Positions 25,900-35,831 of a stretch of DNA of 64,000 nucleotides are shown piece after piece. The notes under the pieces are model-generated. The model was not told the origin of the DNA. It worked only from the letters and a program-made list of their open reading frames with translations, and ran no database searches. Source of the DNA: Nitrosomonas cryotolerans ATCC 49181 (GTDB lineage Bacteria > Pseudomonadota > Gammaproteobacteria > Burkholderiales > Nitrosomonadaceae); the NCBI RefSeq assembly GCF_900143275.1, contig NZ_FSRO01000001.1, positions 930,001 through 994,000 of the forward strand, given 5' to 3'. The position numbers were made by a program, and so were the translations under genes. Positions within the stretch are counted from its first letter, which is position 1, and every line of letters begins with the position of its first letter.

Positions 25900-27132
25900 A
25901 TGAAGCAGATTATACGCAAAGCCTTTAAATCTCGACTCAATCCAAATTCTGACCAAGTACAGAAGATGGTTGAGTTTGCGGGTGCTAATCGGTTTGTTTG
26001 GAATAAAGCCTTAGCAATGAATCTGTTCAGATTAGAGCAGAAACAGCCATTGCTTTGGTACAACGAGTTGTCATTTTGGCTAAAGCTATGGAAATCCTCA
26101 GAAGATTATGGATTTCTAAAAACCGTTCATTCTCAACCGTTACAACAAGCCTTAAAAAACTTAGAAAAAGCGTTCAAAGACGGTTTTGATAAAAAACAGC
26201 CTTTAAAACGGATTCCAAAATTCAAGAAAAAAGGTTTGAGTGACAGCTTTCGTTATCCACAAGGATTTAAGCTGGAGCAAGAGTCTAGCAAAGTGTTCTT
26301 GCCTAAAATCGGTTGGGTGAAATATCGTAATTCACGCCAAGTCATTGGTGACGTTAAAAATATGACGATTTCCCGTAAAGGCGGTTATTGGTACGTGTCG
26401 ATTCAGACTGAGTACGAGACCGAGCTAAAGCGTCATAGCTCAACCAGTATGATTGGTGTTGATATGGGCGTTACCCGCTTTGCAACCTTGTCAGACGGCT
26501 CATACGTAGAACCTTTAAACAGTTTCAGAAAGTTATCAAAGAAACTGGCTTTTGAACAGCGTAAGCTGTCTAAAAAAGTCCGTTTCTCTGCTAACTGGAA
26601 AAAGCAGAAACAAATCATTACCCGACTGCATGAGCGTATTGCCAATGCTCGTTTAGACTTCTTACACAAAACCTCAACCGAAATCAGCAAAAATCACGCA
26701 ATGGTCGTAGTTGAGAATTTAAAGATAGGAAACATGTCTAAGAGTGCCAAGGGCAGTGTTGAAAAGCATGGTAAAAACGTCAAAGCGAAATCGGGTCTAA
26801 ACAAATCCATTCTTGACCAAGGATGGGGAATGTTCGTTTCGTTCTTGGAGTATAAACAGGCTTGTTCAGGCGGGGATGTATTGAAGGTAAACCCTCAATA
26901 CACCTCTCAAACCTGCCCTGGATGTCAACATGTTAGTCGTGACAATCGCAAAAGCCAAAGTGCTTTTGAATGTACAGAATGTGGATTTAAAGCCAATGCC
27001 GACTTGGTAGGTGCCTTGAATGTACTTGAGCGAGGACATCGCTTGTTAGCCTGTGGAGTTGAAACGTTAGTTTCGTCTAAGAAGCAGGAACCAGTAGGCA
27101 GTAGCAATACAAACCTACTCTTAACGGCTTAA
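25900..27132 (+). CDS. tnpB: TnpB RNA-guided nuclease of an IS605-type element (copy 1)
   Basis: 410 residues from the ATG at 25900, divergent from tnpA with 30 bases between the two start codons. Helix-turn-helix N-terminus (KAFKSRLNPNSDQ), then a split RuvC nuclease: Asp188 in IGVDMGVTRFA, Glu272 in VVVENLKIGN, Asp368 in NADLVGALNVL. A zinc ribbon (Cys339, Cys342, Cys358, Cys361) lies between the last two. All catalytic residues are intact. TnpB proteins of this kind cut DNA next to the element's target motif, guided by an RNA from the element's right end. A frame extension upstream to 25810 reads through the tnpA start and is not used. Confidence 0.95.
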   Translation: MKQIIRKAFKSRLNPNSDQVQKMVEFAGANRFVWNKALAMNLFRLEQKQPLLWYNELSFWLKLWKSSEDYGFLKTVHSQPLQQALKNLEKAFKDGFDKKQPLKRIPKFKKKGLSDSFRYPQGFKLEQESSKVFLPKIGWVKYRNSRQVIGDVKNMTISRKGGYWYVSIQTEYETELKRHSSTSMIGVDMGVTRFATLSDGSYVEPLNSFRKLSKKLAFEQRKLSKKVRFSANWKKQKQIITRLHERIANARLDFLHKTSTEISKNHAMVVVENLKIGNMSKSAKGSVEKHGKNVKAKSGLNKSILDQGWGMFVSFLEYKQACSGGDVLKVNPQYTSQTCPGCQHVSRDNRKSQSAFECTECGFKANADLVGALNVLERGHRLLACGVETLVSSKKQEPVGSSNTNLLLTA

Positions 27133-27193
27133 TAAGTCGCTAGGAATCCCCTTCGTTTAGGAAGGGGAGGATGTCAATTGACAAGGGGCAGGA
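27080..27193 (+). ncRNA. Predicted TnpB guide RNA (omega/reRNA), copy 1
   Basis: Known TnpB guides overlap the tnpB 3' end, include the right-end hairpin and finish in flanking DNA as the guide. Here the hairpin is at 27148-27167, the element ends at 27177, and the predicted guide begins TTGACAAGGGGCAGG at 27178. The 5' boundary and guide length are inferred from the family. Confidence 0.4.
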
Positions 27194-27253
27194 TTGGTTG
27201 TTGGCTGTATATTTCGGTATAAACCGGCATAGCGTCTTTGGCCATTCGATTTA

Positions 27254-29767
27254 TCAGGATACTTTTGGTGTGGTCTTTTTGTTGCGGGCACGCTCCGTTT
27301 TAGCTTCAGTTGCTTTCTTCGGCTTCTTTTGTTCAAATTCGAATCCAATTTTTCCGGCTGTGTCTGTAACCAGATAGGCGGAAAATGGCCGTCCTTTTTT
27401 TGAGATGAACTGAGTAAGTAAATCGGTTCGGCCGGTTTCTAATAATTTGCTCGTTTGTTCCGGTTCAATAGATCGGTTCAGGATAATTTTTCCGGTTCTG
27501 AAGTCGCAGGTGCGCGTTATTCCAACTGATTTCTCACACAGATAGTACATACCGTGTTCATAAACAGCGTGGCCACATTTAGGACACTTTCCCAGAGAAG
27601 TGTGGTTAGTGAAGTCAACTGCCTCAGCATTGTCATCATTTTCGTTGCCAAAATCAAATTTCATTTCAAGGTCATCGGTAAGCTTAATATTGGCATTAAA
27701 CAGGCGTCCCATTTTGCTGCGAAAGCCTTGTAACGGTCCTACCTCGCGCTGAGTAATGAGTGTTTCCATTTCTGCTACTTCAAATTGACGTCCTGCCAAA
27801 ATTTTCCAAAGGGCAAAATCACACTGTTGGCATTGAAATTTTTTATAGGTTTCCTGAACTAATCCGCCACATTTTGGGCAGGGGGATTGCAGTGTCGAGA
27901 AATCTCCACTAATGGTTTCACCACGATGGTTTTTTGCCTGCTCAACAATATGGCGCGTCATGTCGGCAATTTTTTCCATAAAGGCACTGCGCTGAAGCTT
28001 GCCCTGTTCAATCTGACGGAGCTTAAATTCCCAATCGCCGGTTAATTCAGGTGAAATCAGTTCAGGTACCTTAAGGCCCCGTAATAATGTGATGAGGGAT
28101 GACGCCTTGGCAGTTGGATGCAGTTCTCGCCCAACGCGATAGATATAATTTTCAAATACCAGGCCCTCAATAGTAGCCGCACGTGTAGCGGGCGTACCCA
28201 GTCCTTTTGTGCTCATGGCTTCGCGTAATTCTTCATGTTCAACCAGCTTGCCCGCTCCTTCCATGGCCGATAGCAGTGTTGCTTCATTAAATCTTGCTGG
28301 GGGGCGCGTCTGATTCGGCACGGTTTTAATTTCTTTTGCTATCACGCGCTCATTCGGAGCGACGGCAATCAGTGAGACTTCATCTGTGGCTCCCTGATGA
28401 GGGGCGCTCTTGCCATAAACCGCCTGCCAGCCTGGGCTGACCATGATCTTGCCTTCAGTTTTGAATGGTTCATTTTCAACCCGTGTTATCCGGGTGGTAA
28501 TGAGAAACTCAGCCGGGGGATAAAAAATTGCCAGAAAACGTTTGGTCACCAGATCGTATAGTTTGGTCTCTGCCTCATTTAATTTTTTTGGTTGCAGCGA
28601 AGTGGGAATAATTGCGAAATGGTCTGAAATTTTTGTATTATCGAAAATACGCTTGTTGGGTTTTACCCACCCGGATTGCAGGATATGTCTGGCAAATTCG
28701 CCATAATCCGTCTGTTCCAGTGCCTGTAGGGCTTCCTGGACTGTGGCCGCGTAATCTTCGGGTAGTGCCCGTGAATCGGTGCGTGGATAAGTCAATACCT
28801 TGTGTTTCTCATATAGGGCTTGAGCCAATCCCAGCGTTACCTTGGCAGAAAATCCAAAGCGACCGTTGGCATCTCGTTGCAGGCTGGTGAGATCATATAG
28901 CAACGGACATGTCTCCTTGGCTGGCTTACTCTCATCACTGACACTGGCGGATTTTCCCTGGCATTTGATACGGATGGCTTCAGCTTTATCCTGCTCCCAT
29001 AGCCGCTCGGCTTTTAATTCATTATTGATCTTATTTTTAGCGAATTTTTCATCAAACCATCTGCCCTGATAATGGCCGCTATCAGCTGAAAAAATACCTT
29101 GCACTTCCCAATAGTTTTGTGGTGTGAATTTCTTAATTTTTTCTTCACGCTCTACAAGAATGGCTAATGTCGGCGTTTGTACGCGTCCGACCGTTGTTTT
29201 ATGAAAGCCGCCTTCCTGAGAGTTAAAGGCAGTCATGGCGCGTGTGCCATTAATGCCAACCAGCCAGTCTGATTCAGAACGACTGATTGCTGCATCAGCC
29301 AGTGACTGTACCTCGTTATTGTCTAGTAGATTGGTAAAACCTTCTCGGATAGCATCCGGCGTCATGGATTGCAGCCAAAGGCGTTTTATGGGTTTCTTTG
29401 TGCCAATATGACGTGCAATGTAATAAAAAATCAATTCTCCTTCACGTCCCGCGTCACAGGCATTAATTAATGTATCGACATCTTTACGTTTGATCAGTTT
29501 AGTCAGAAGCTTCAGACGTGATGCTGTTTTCTCGATAGGATTAAGATCAAAATGTGGTGGAATGACCGGTAGATTAGCAAAGCTCCATTTACCCCGTTTA
29601 ACTTCATATTCCTTGGGAACGACCAGTTCGAGCAGGTGACCAATGGCGGATGAGATGATGTATTGATCGTTCTCAAAATAATCGGTGTGTTTAGTAAAAT
29701 TACCCAGTACCCGCGCAATATCCGTTGCAACAGAAGGTTTTTCAGCGATAATCAAATGCTTACCCAT
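27254..29767 (-). CDS. topB: DNA topoisomerase III
   Basis: 837-residue type IA topoisomerase that relaxes and decatenates single-stranded crossings. The N-terminal Toprim domain begins LIIAEKPSVATDIARVLG and has the NACDAGREGELIF acidic triad. The catalytic tyrosine is in LTYPRTDSRALPEDY. Two C-terminal zinc-finger-like modules (CPKCGGLVQE/CQQCDFALW, and CPKCGHAVYEHG followed by CEKS) precede a Lys/Ala-rich tail. This long, zinc-bearing form is common in betaproteobacteria and on integrative elements. Context is chromosomal (smg and dprA upstream). The IS605-type element ends 77 bases beyond its stop. Confidence 0.95.
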   Translation of the reverse strand: MGKHLIIAEKPSVATDIARVLGNFTKHTDYFENDQYIISSAIGHLLELVVPKEYEVKRGKWSFANLPVIPPHFDLNPIEKTASRLKLLTKLIKRKDVDTLINACDAGREGELIFYYIARHIGTKKPIKRLWLQSMTPDAIREGFTNLLDNNEVQSLADAAISRSESDWLVGINGTRAMTAFNSQEGGFHKTTVGRVQTPTLAILVEREEKIKKFTPQNYWEVQGIFSADSGHYQGRWFDEKFAKNKINNELKAERLWEQDKAEAIRIKCQGKSASVSDESKPAKETCPLLYDLTSLQRDANGRFGFSAKVTLGLAQALYEKHKVLTYPRTDSRALPEDYAATVQEALQALEQTDYGEFARHILQSGWVKPNKRIFDNTKISDHFAIIPTSLQPKKLNEAETKLYDLVTKRFLAIFYPPAEFLITTRITRVENEPFKTEGKIMVSPGWQAVYGKSAPHQGATDEVSLIAVAPNERVIAKEIKTVPNQTRPPARFNEATLLSAMEGAGKLVEHEELREAMSTKGLGTPATRAATIEGLVFENYIYRVGRELHPTAKASSLITLLRGLKVPELISPELTGDWEFKLRQIEQGKLQRSAFMEKIADMTRHIVEQAKNHRGETISGDFSTLQSPCPKCGGLVQETYKKFQCQQCDFALWKILAGRQFEVAEMETLITQREVGPLQGFRSKMGRLFNANIKLTDDLEMKFDFGNENDDNAEAVDFTNHTSLGKCPKCGHAVYEHGMYYLCEKSVGITRTCDFRTGKIILNRSIEPEQTSKLLETGRTDLLTQFISKKGRPFSAYLVTDTAGKIGFEFEQKKPKKATEAKTERARNKKTTPKVS

Positions 29768-29934
29768 GGTGTCCCTGTGAGTAGTGGCGCCTAGCCCGTG
29801 GTTGTTTGGAAAAAATAATTTGCCGGGCCTCGTAATGAATTAGGCAGATGGCCATAAGATTTATTTGAGTAGTGGGCACATTAAATCCGGGTAACGGTTG
29901 GTCTTTTTTAGCGGAATGAGAATATATGAGTGTT

Positions 29935-30393
29935 TTAATGACGATAATGTGAATCACTGACGATCAGTAACTTTTCCAGAATGGAATGGTCTGTCAGTTG
30001 ATTTTGTATCCACAATTCGGTTAATACAATCAATTTGATCTTCTCTAAGCTGGCTGTCCCTTCATCCATCGCTAACACTCGGTCGATCAATAATTCGCGT
30101 TGTAATGGATTAAGCATGCCGGCTTGTTCCAGAAAAGCGATAAACCCCCTTCCTTCAGTATCAATTCTTTCTATTTCGAATGGGGTATAGCAACGAAATG
30201 AACTGTTTTGTGCCAGTGTAGCCGGGTAGTTTCCTGTGTCATGCCGTGCCAGGTCAGAAAGCCAGTCAAGCGCTTGATTAATATCATCATTATCAAATCC
30301 TGCCATAGTGAGTTTACGCGTTAGTGTGGCGGAATCTGGATAGCTTCCGGAATCAAAATAATTTTCAAATAAATAAACGAGAATATCGAACAT
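29935..30393 (-). CDS. smg: Smg family protein (DUF494)
   Basis: 152 residues starting MFDILVYLFENYF, the hallmark of Smg, with the ITHLEU-like helical remainder ending in the ELWIQNQ segment. The biochemical role is unknown; the gene conventionally follows dprA, as here (69 bases downstream). Length matches the family. Confidence 0.93.
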   Translation of the reverse strand: MFDILVYLFENYFDSGSYPDSATLTRKLTMAGFDNDDINQALDWLSDLARHDTGNYPATLAQNSSFRCYTPFEIERIDTEGRGFIAFLEQAGMLNPLQRELLIDRVLAMDEGTASLEKIKLIVLTELWIQNQLTDHSILEKLLIVSDSHYRH

Positions 30394-30461
30394 AGTTAGC
30401 CTTGAGTTACTTCAAGTATGTTTTTTAGATCAATGTGTTGTGTAAAAATACATGTATACCG

Positions 30462-31556
30462 TTACCGTATGCGTTGGTAGCAGCCGCCTGGCAGACTGGC
30501 AATGAAACCGTCTAACTCAAGCGTTAATAGCATGGCGGATACTGCTTCAGCCGTCAAGCCACTGCGGACACACAAGGTATCGATACTGACGTTATCATAC
30601 CCAAGATGTTCGAGTAGTAATGCGCTTTCTGCTGAATGTATCGTGTGGATTTCTTCCTGAGTGTTAGCTGTATTAGCGATAGCGTGATGGCCCAGTTCGT
30701 CGAGAATATCTTGCGTATTCTCAACCAGTTTAGCACCTTGTTTGATCAGGGCATGGCAGCCTTTTGAGAGAGGCGAATGAATCGAGCCAGGAATGGCCAG
30801 TACATCACGTCCTTGCTCGAGCGCTTGGCGAGCCGTAATCAGTGAACCGCTGCGCAGCGCTGCTTCTACTACCAGGCAGGCATGAGTCATGCCGCTGATA
30901 ATGCGATTTCGGCGCGGAAAATTATGACCTATGGCTGGCATACCCAATGGGAATTCGGAAATGATCGCGCCATTTTTTGCTAATTCATGTGCAAGCTGAT
31001 GGTTTTTTGCCGGATAAACAATATCGAGCCCGGTGCCGACTACAGCCATGCTGGCGGCCGAGCCGCGTAAACCACCTCGATGTGCGGCGGTATCAATGCC
31101 CAATGCCATTCCACTAACGATACAGAGCCCTGCATTACTGGCTGCTTCAGCAAAGGTTTCGGCATTGCTAATCCCTTGTGGCGTTGCATTACGGCTGCCT
31201 ACTACGGCGAGTGCGGGCATACTCAGGAGTCGGCGTTGTCCTTTAAGATAAAGAAGTGGTGGCGGATCAGCGATATTGAGTAGCAGGTACGGATAATCTG
31301 AATCTGCCAGTGTAATGATCGAGTTGGCTGGATCTTCCAGCCATTTAAGTGCAGCCGATATTTTGTCGCTGTTAGGGCCCCGCTTAATATTGTTTGCAAC
31401 GGATTTTTTTACGATGCACTCAAGTGCGCGGGTGTTTGCAGCAAAGATTGCAGTCGGGCTGCCAAACGCAACCAGTAATCGGCGTATTGATTCACCACCC
31501 AGACCATCAATCAGGTTGAGGCTGAGCCAGGATTCACTATCTGGCAAAATTTTCAC
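30462..31556 (-). CDS. dprA: DNA-processing protein DprA
   Basis: 364 residues. DprA loads RecA onto incoming single strands during transformation. An N-terminal SAM-like domain (SLNLIDGLGGESIRRLL) is followed by the Rossmann-like core with VVGSRNATPQG, SGMALGIDTAAHRGGL and TGLDIVYPAKNHQLA, then FPRRNRIISG and a C-terminal winged helix (VRSGLTAEAVSAML). It sits 25 bases downstream of the LysM gene and upstream of smg, the usual lysM-dprA-smg order facing def. No other competence genes are in the window. Confidence 0.96.
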   Translation of the reverse strand: MKILPDSESWLSLNLIDGLGGESIRRLLVAFGSPTAIFAANTRALECIVKKSVANNIKRGPNSDKISAALKWLEDPANSIITLADSDYPYLLLNIADPPPLLYLKGQRRLLSMPALAVVGSRNATPQGISNAETFAEAASNAGLCIVSGMALGIDTAAHRGGLRGSAASMAVVGTGLDIVYPAKNHQLAHELAKNGAIISEFPLGMPAIGHNFPRRNRIISGMTHACLVVEAALRSGSLITARQALEQGRDVLAIPGSIHSPLSKGCHALIKQGAKLVENTQDILDELGHHAIANTANTQEEIHTIHSAESALLLEHLGYDNVSIDTLCVRSGLTAEAVSAMLLTLELDGFIASLPGGCYQRIR

Positions 31557-31581
31557 GGCGGATACGTTACAAGTTTGCTTG

Positions 31582-32607
31582 TCAGGGTATTCCTACCGTA
31601 TCATGAATTTGAATGGATTGGGTGCTTTGCATAACGAGTGCATAAGACACCTGATCAAAAACTCGAAATATAAAAGCGAGACCGGTACGCATGTCTGGTA
31701 GCTGCACCATTTTGCCTTCTGGTGCTTTGACGAAACTTTCCCGATAAATGGCGAGTACATGGCCAGCCTCCAGGTGATCATGTGTGCCCTTGTTAAGTGT
31801 GATAATTGCGCCTTTGCCGATCTCATTGACACCCCCGTAGACCGAAATAATACGTCCTTTTACGGGCAGTTCTGGTGCGCGCGGGATGTAATTGTTGAAT
31901 AAAATATCAGGAGAGACAACCAGCCGATCCCCTTTCAAGATTTCTTGAACAGAATGCGTAATGGTTGCCGTGCTGATGTTAGCAAAAATGCTCACTTTGG
32001 CATCACCCAGATAAGTCGCTTCATAACCTAAGATTTGACCGTTCCGGTCAGGGTCTCTTAAAGCTTTTCCCGGTCGAAATATCTGCCATGTTACGCCTTG
32101 GTTTGTCGGTAAATTGTGAACATAGACCGTGTCGCCGCTACTGAGTATGACACGACGATCACTGGATCCCAGTAAGAAGGGTGCTTTCTCAAGGCCGTTT
32201 TGTTCAATGACGAGCGGTTGGCTCAGAAAGGGTTCGATAGCGCTTGCGGGAATACTGGGGATGGCTGCGTTACTGAGGCGATTTATCCGTATGCTGGGGG
32301 ATAATTTAACCATTCCCTTTTTTTTTGCGAGCCGTAACCGGCTTCCATTAGCTGTTTCCTCCAGTACAACAATGTCACCAGGGTAAATTTTGTGTGGGTT
32401 TTTGACTTGTGTCCGATTGAGCCCCCAGATTTGTGGCCAACGCCAGGGGTCTTTTAGAAAACGGGAGGCGATACTCCACAACGTATCCCCTGGAAGGACG
32501 ACATGGTGATCGGGTGTGTCACTGCGAAGTACAATATTATCCGCTTGGACAGGTAAAACAAAAAACAAACTTAGAAATAAAATCTTAGATATAATAAGCT
32601 TACGCAT
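31582..32607 (-). CDS. LysM-domain peptidoglycan-binding protein with signal peptide
   Basis: 341 residues from the ATG at 32607. The signal peptide (KLIISKILFLSLFFVLPVQA, cleavage likely after QADN) precedes one LysM module (VVLPGDTLWSIASRFLKDPWRWPQIW) and a long C-terminal beta-rich domain found in the protein encoded opposite def in many beta- and gammaproteobacteria. Expected to bind the cell wall in the periplasm; enzyme activity is not indicated. An upstream frame extension to 32649 lacks signal character. It diverges from def across 111 bases. Confidence 0.92.
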   Translation of the reverse strand: MRKLIISKILFLSLFFVLPVQADNIVLRSDTPDHHVVLPGDTLWSIASRFLKDPWRWPQIWGLNRTQVKNPHKIYPGDIVVLEETANGSRLRLAKKKGMVKLSPSIRINRLSNAAIPSIPASAIEPFLSQPLVIEQNGLEKAPFLLGSSDRRVILSSGDTVYVHNLPTNQGVTWQIFRPGKALRDPDRNGQILGYEATYLGDAKVSIFANISTATITHSVQEILKGDRLVVSPDILFNNYIPRAPELPVKGRIISVYGGVNEIGKGAIITLNKGTHDHLEAGHVLAIYRESFVKAPEGKMVQLPDMRTGLAFIFRVFDQVSYALVMQSTQSIQIHDTVGIP

Positions 32608-32718
32608 GGATGATTCCAGTTGCGGGAGTTGACTTTGTTTGTCAGGCACAATAATTGCCGGATAATAATGATACGATCTGAATTCTGTATTTAGTTTGTT
32701 AAACTACACAAGTTTTTT

Positions 32719-33222
32719 ATGACTATTCTAAAGATATTACAATATCCCGACGAGAGGCTGCATATCGTAGCGGCTACGGTGCCAGAAGTCACTGATAATA
32801 TCAGAATCTTAATAAAAGATATGGCGGAAACCATGTACTCTGCACCAGGAATCGGTCTGGCAGCTACTCAGGTTGATGTTCACAAGCGTGTCATCGTGAT
32901 TGATATATCGGATACACATAATCAATTACTCACATTAATTAATCCTGAGATTGTGGCGAGTAGTGGGGAATCTGATTATGAGGAAGGTTGCTTATCGGTG
33001 CCAGGTGTGTATGGGAAGGTACGGCGTGCTGAATCTGTGACAGTTCAGGCGTTGGACATTGAAGGCAACCCGTTTGTTTTGGATGCTGATGGCTTGCTTG
33101 CTGTGTGCATACAACATGAAATGGATCACCTGACTGGCAAGGTGTTTGTTGAATACTGGTCGCAATTGAGGCAATCGCGTGTCATCGCGAGACTGAAGAA
33201 AAGACAGCGTAGTATCATGTAA
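32719..33222 (+). CDS. def: Peptide deformylase
   Basis: 167 residues. Removes the formyl group from nascent N-termini using a metal ion. All three motifs are intact: [18 protein letters not shown] (metal-ligand Cys) and [10 protein letters not shown] (two metal-ligand His and the catalytic Glu). It starts at an ATG with only a weak ribosome site and diverges from the LysM gene. fmt follows after 372 bases, an unusually long spacing for def-fmt. Confidence 0.98.
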   Translation: MTILKILQYPDERLHIVAATVPEVTDNIRILIKDMAETMYSAPGIGLAATQVDVHKRVIVIDISDTHNQLLTLINPEIVASSGESDYEEGCLSVPGVYGKVRRAESVTVQALDIEGNPFVLDADGLLAVCIQHEMDHLTGKVFVEYWSQLRQSRVIARLKKRQRSIM

Positions 33223-33594
33223 CTGAATGATTATGAAGCTATTGCACGCTTGATTTGTGGCGCAAATAAGGTAAGTGCTTTTGTCTGTCGGTTCTTCACG
33301 AGATCGGATGACTGCGTGCCTCAAAACTGAATCAATCTATTGCATAGCTTGGTTTTTTTGCTGTGTGCATTATGATCGTTAAAGTCCAGTATTTTTGACG
33401 ATATTTCTTATGAATAAGTATTGAATCAATTGGTTAGGCTATAGGTTGTTAGCCTGCCGTCCGCGCTGTCTTTTATCGACGCGATACCGCGTTTAGCCAG
33501 GGTTTCAGGGGTATCGTGAAGTCAATCTTTTGGCTGATATTTTCATTGATTGATAGATTAGGATGCTGACTTTAGTGAATTCATATTATTAAAG
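33223..33594. other. Long def-fmt spacer
   Basis: 372 bases with no supported gene. It is AT-rich, with a small hairpin-like TTAGGCTATAG...TTAGCC near 33432-33455 and a GC-richer patch at 33455-33515 containing loosely repeated CGATACC/GGTATCG. No promoter or riboswitch can be named. Confidence 0.4.
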
Positions 33595-34554
33595 ATGAAA
33601 ATTATTTTTGCTGGTACCCCGACATTTGCAGCTACTGCATTGGAAGCTTTGATTCGTGCTGGTCATGAAATCGTGCTGGTGTTGACACAGCCTGATCGCC
33701 CTGCAGGGAGGGGAATGAAAATGGCTGCCAGTGCGGTTAAGTTATTGGCGCAGCAATATGAATTAACAGTGTTGCAGCCTGCTACGTTGAAGTCGTCGAC
33801 ACTGTGCGAGCAAATCCGCGCATTAGAGGCTGATGTCATGATTGTCGCAGCATACGGATTGATTTTACCAGAGGCGTTATTAACGACTTCACGTTATGGC
33901 TGTCTCAATATTCATGCCTCTTTGTTGCCGCGCTGGCGTGGTGCTGCACCGATTCAGCGTGCGATATTAGCTGGTGATCGAGAAACCGGTATTACGATTA
34001 TGCAAATGGACGCCGGTCTGGATACGGGCATGATGTTGTTAAAACAGCGTATTCCTATTACGTCGGGTGATACAGCGCAAACGCTGCACGATAAGTTATG
34101 TGCATTGGGTGCGGAGTGTATCGTGGAAGGGCTAGTGTTTTTACAGGACAAAAAACTGAATCCCGTTTTGCAGGATGAATGGTTGGCTTGCTACGCATCT
34201 AAAATAAAAAAATCAGAAGCTGAGATTGATTGGCGGCTGACTGCGGATCAAATAAATGATTGTGTGCGCGCCTTTAATCCAAATCCGGGTGCCTATACCT
34301 ATCTTCAAGGAAGCCTGCTGAAGATTTGGCAAACCAAGGTTGTCTCGGAAGGTGTGGGTAGACCGGGTGAGATTATGGCGATAGGACATGACGGAATTGT
34401 TGTGGCCTGTGGTACGGGTATGATTTTACTGGAAATGGTGCAAAAGCAGGGTGGAAGAAAATTGAAAGCAGCAGAATTTCTGACCGGGCGCCAGACATTA
34501 CAGCCCGGGGATTACTTTAATTCATGCGATCGGACTGATACCCGAAATGATTAA
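33595..34554 (+). CDS. fmt: Methionyl-tRNA formyltransferase
   Basis: 319 residues. Formylates initiator Met-tRNA using 10-formyl-tetrahydrofolate. The N-terminal MKIIFAGTPTFAA Rossmann start, TQPDRPAGRG, AAYGLILPEALL and the catalytic NIHASLLPRWRGAAPIQRAI region are present; the C-terminal OB-like domain holds FNPNPGAYTY. It overlaps rsmB by 8 bases, suggesting coupled translation. Confidence 0.98.
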   Translation: MKIIFAGTPTFAATALEALIRAGHEIVLVLTQPDRPAGRGMKMAASAVKLLAQQYELTVLQPATLKSSTLCEQIRALEADVMIVAAYGLILPEALLTTSRYGCLNIHASLLPRWRGAAPIQRAILAGDRETGITIMQMDAGLDTGMMLLKQRIPITSGDTAQTLHDKLCALGAECIVEGLVFLQDKKLNPVLQDEWLACYASKIKKSEAEIDWRLTADQINDCVRAFNPNPGAYTYLQGSLLKIWQTKVVSEGVGRPGEIMAIGHDGIVVACGTGMILLEMVQKQGGRKLKAAEFLTGRQTLQPGDYFNSCDRTDTRND

Positions 34555-35824
34555 GACACAGCGTATTGCTGCGTCTGTTGTAGAGAAGGTATTGGCGGGT
34601 GCGAGCCTCACAGCCGTATTGCAGGCGTTATGGCAGCTATATCCGGCACTTTCAAGTCAGCAGAGAGGGGCTATTCAGGATTTAAGTTATGGTGTGCTGC
34701 GTTTTTACGGCCAACTCGATGCATTACTTGGATTATTATTAAAAAAAAGTTTGCAGGATAGAAAACTGTATTTTCTGTTATTGGTCAGTTTGTATCAATT
34801 GGAGTACAGTAAAACGCCCTCTCACGCTGTGGTGGATCATGCTGTTTCCGCTTCTCGTTTTCTGGGTGGTTCGAAAAGAATACCCGGTCTGGTCAATGCG
34901 ATATTGCGTAACTTTATCCGGCAACATGAATGCCTGCTGCAACAAGTCGATGGCAACGACGTTGGGCGATATTCCCATCCACAATGGTGGATCGATAAGC
35001 TGCGCACACAATATCCTCACGATTTTCAAGCAATACTCGCAGCGAATAATAAGCGCCCACCTATGACCTTACGGGTTAACCAGCGCAAGATCAGCGTTGC
35101 GGATTATCAGGCATTACTTGACAAGAAGGAGATGAAGACGCAACTTTTATGGTGCAGTGCACTTCAATTGGTGCAACCTGTTAATGTGAAGGAATTGCCT
35201 GGATTCTCTGAAGGATGGGTATCCGTGCAAGATGCAGGCGCACAGTTGGCCGCGCCATTTTTGAATATACAGGATGGTATGCGCGTATTAGATGCTTGCG
35301 CTGCGCCTGGAGGTAAAAGTACGCACTTATTGGAGCTGGGTCAGGTGGCTTTGACTGTGCTGGATAATGATGCTACAAGACTTGCCCGGGTTGCGCAGAA
35401 TCTTGAACGATCAAGGGTAAAAGCCGCGCGTTTGATTTGTGGCGATGCGGCGTATCCTGCTCAGTGGTGGGATGGTAAGCCATTTGATCGTATTCTGGCT
35501 GATGTTCCTTGCTCTGCTTCAGGAGTAGTTTGCCGCCATCCCGATATAAAATGGTTGCGCCGAGAGCGCGATCTGGCTCAGTTTGTCGTAACCCAGCAGA
35601 AAATTCTTAATGCTTTGTGGCTAATCCTTGCTAGAGGCGGCCAGTTACTTTATGTTACCTGTTCGGTATTTGCTGAAGAGAATCAGTGCCAAATGGAGAA
35701 ATTCTTGTGTCACCATTCAAATGCTCAAGCATTATCACTTTCCGGAATGTCGATAATGAATGGGCAGTTATTACCGAATATGTATCATGATGGTTTTTTC
35801 TATACCTTGCTGCATAAAACCTGA
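34547..35824 (+). CDS. rsmB: 16S rRNA m5C967 methyltransferase
   Basis: 425 residues. An N-terminal NusB-like RNA-binding domain (VVEKVLAGASLTAVLQAL to about 140) precedes a Rossmann SAM domain with DACAAPGGKSTHLLEL, the acidic VLDNDATRL, the PC motif DVPCSASGVVCRHPDIKW and the catalytic TC motif LYVTCSVFAEEN. Both cysteines needed by m5C enzymes are present. It overlaps fmt by 8 bases. Confidence 0.97.
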   Translation: MIKTQRIAASVVEKVLAGASLTAVLQALWQLYPALSSQQRGAIQDLSYGVLRFYGQLDALLGLLLKKSLQDRKLYFLLLVSLYQLEYSKTPSHAVVDHAVSASRFLGGSKRIPGLVNAILRNFIRQHECLLQQVDGNDVGRYSHPQWWIDKLRTQYPHDFQAILAANNKRPPMTLRVNQRKISVADYQALLDKKEMKTQLLWCSALQLVQPVNVKELPGFSEGWVSVQDAGAQLAAPFLNIQDGMRVLDACAAPGGKSTHLLELGQVALTVLDNDATRLARVAQNLERSRVKAARLICGDAAYPAQWWDGKPFDRILADVPCSASGVVCRHPDIKWLRRERDLAQFVVTQQKILNALWLILARGGQLLYVTCSVFAEENQCQMEKFLCHHSNAQALSLSGMSIMNGQLLPNMYHDGFFYTLLHKT

Positions 35825-35831
35825 TTTATTT

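Larger units (their letters stand above)
25392..27177 (+). mobile_element. IS200/IS605-type element, copy 1 (tnpA disrupted, tnpB intact)
   Basis: 1786 bases, ends fixed by comparison with the inverted copy at 54352-56137. It begins CAAATAGCGCG directly after TTTTTTAT and ends GATGTCAA. There are no terminal inverted repeats and no target duplication, as expected of Y1-transposase elements that insert 3' of a short target. Subterminal hairpins are present at the left end (25408-25427, CTTCGTCC/GGGCGGAG; 25439-25451, CAGGC/GCCTG) and right end (27148-27167, CCCCTTC/GAAGGGG). It sits between the small membrane gene and topB, apparently without breaking a gene. Confidence 0.95.
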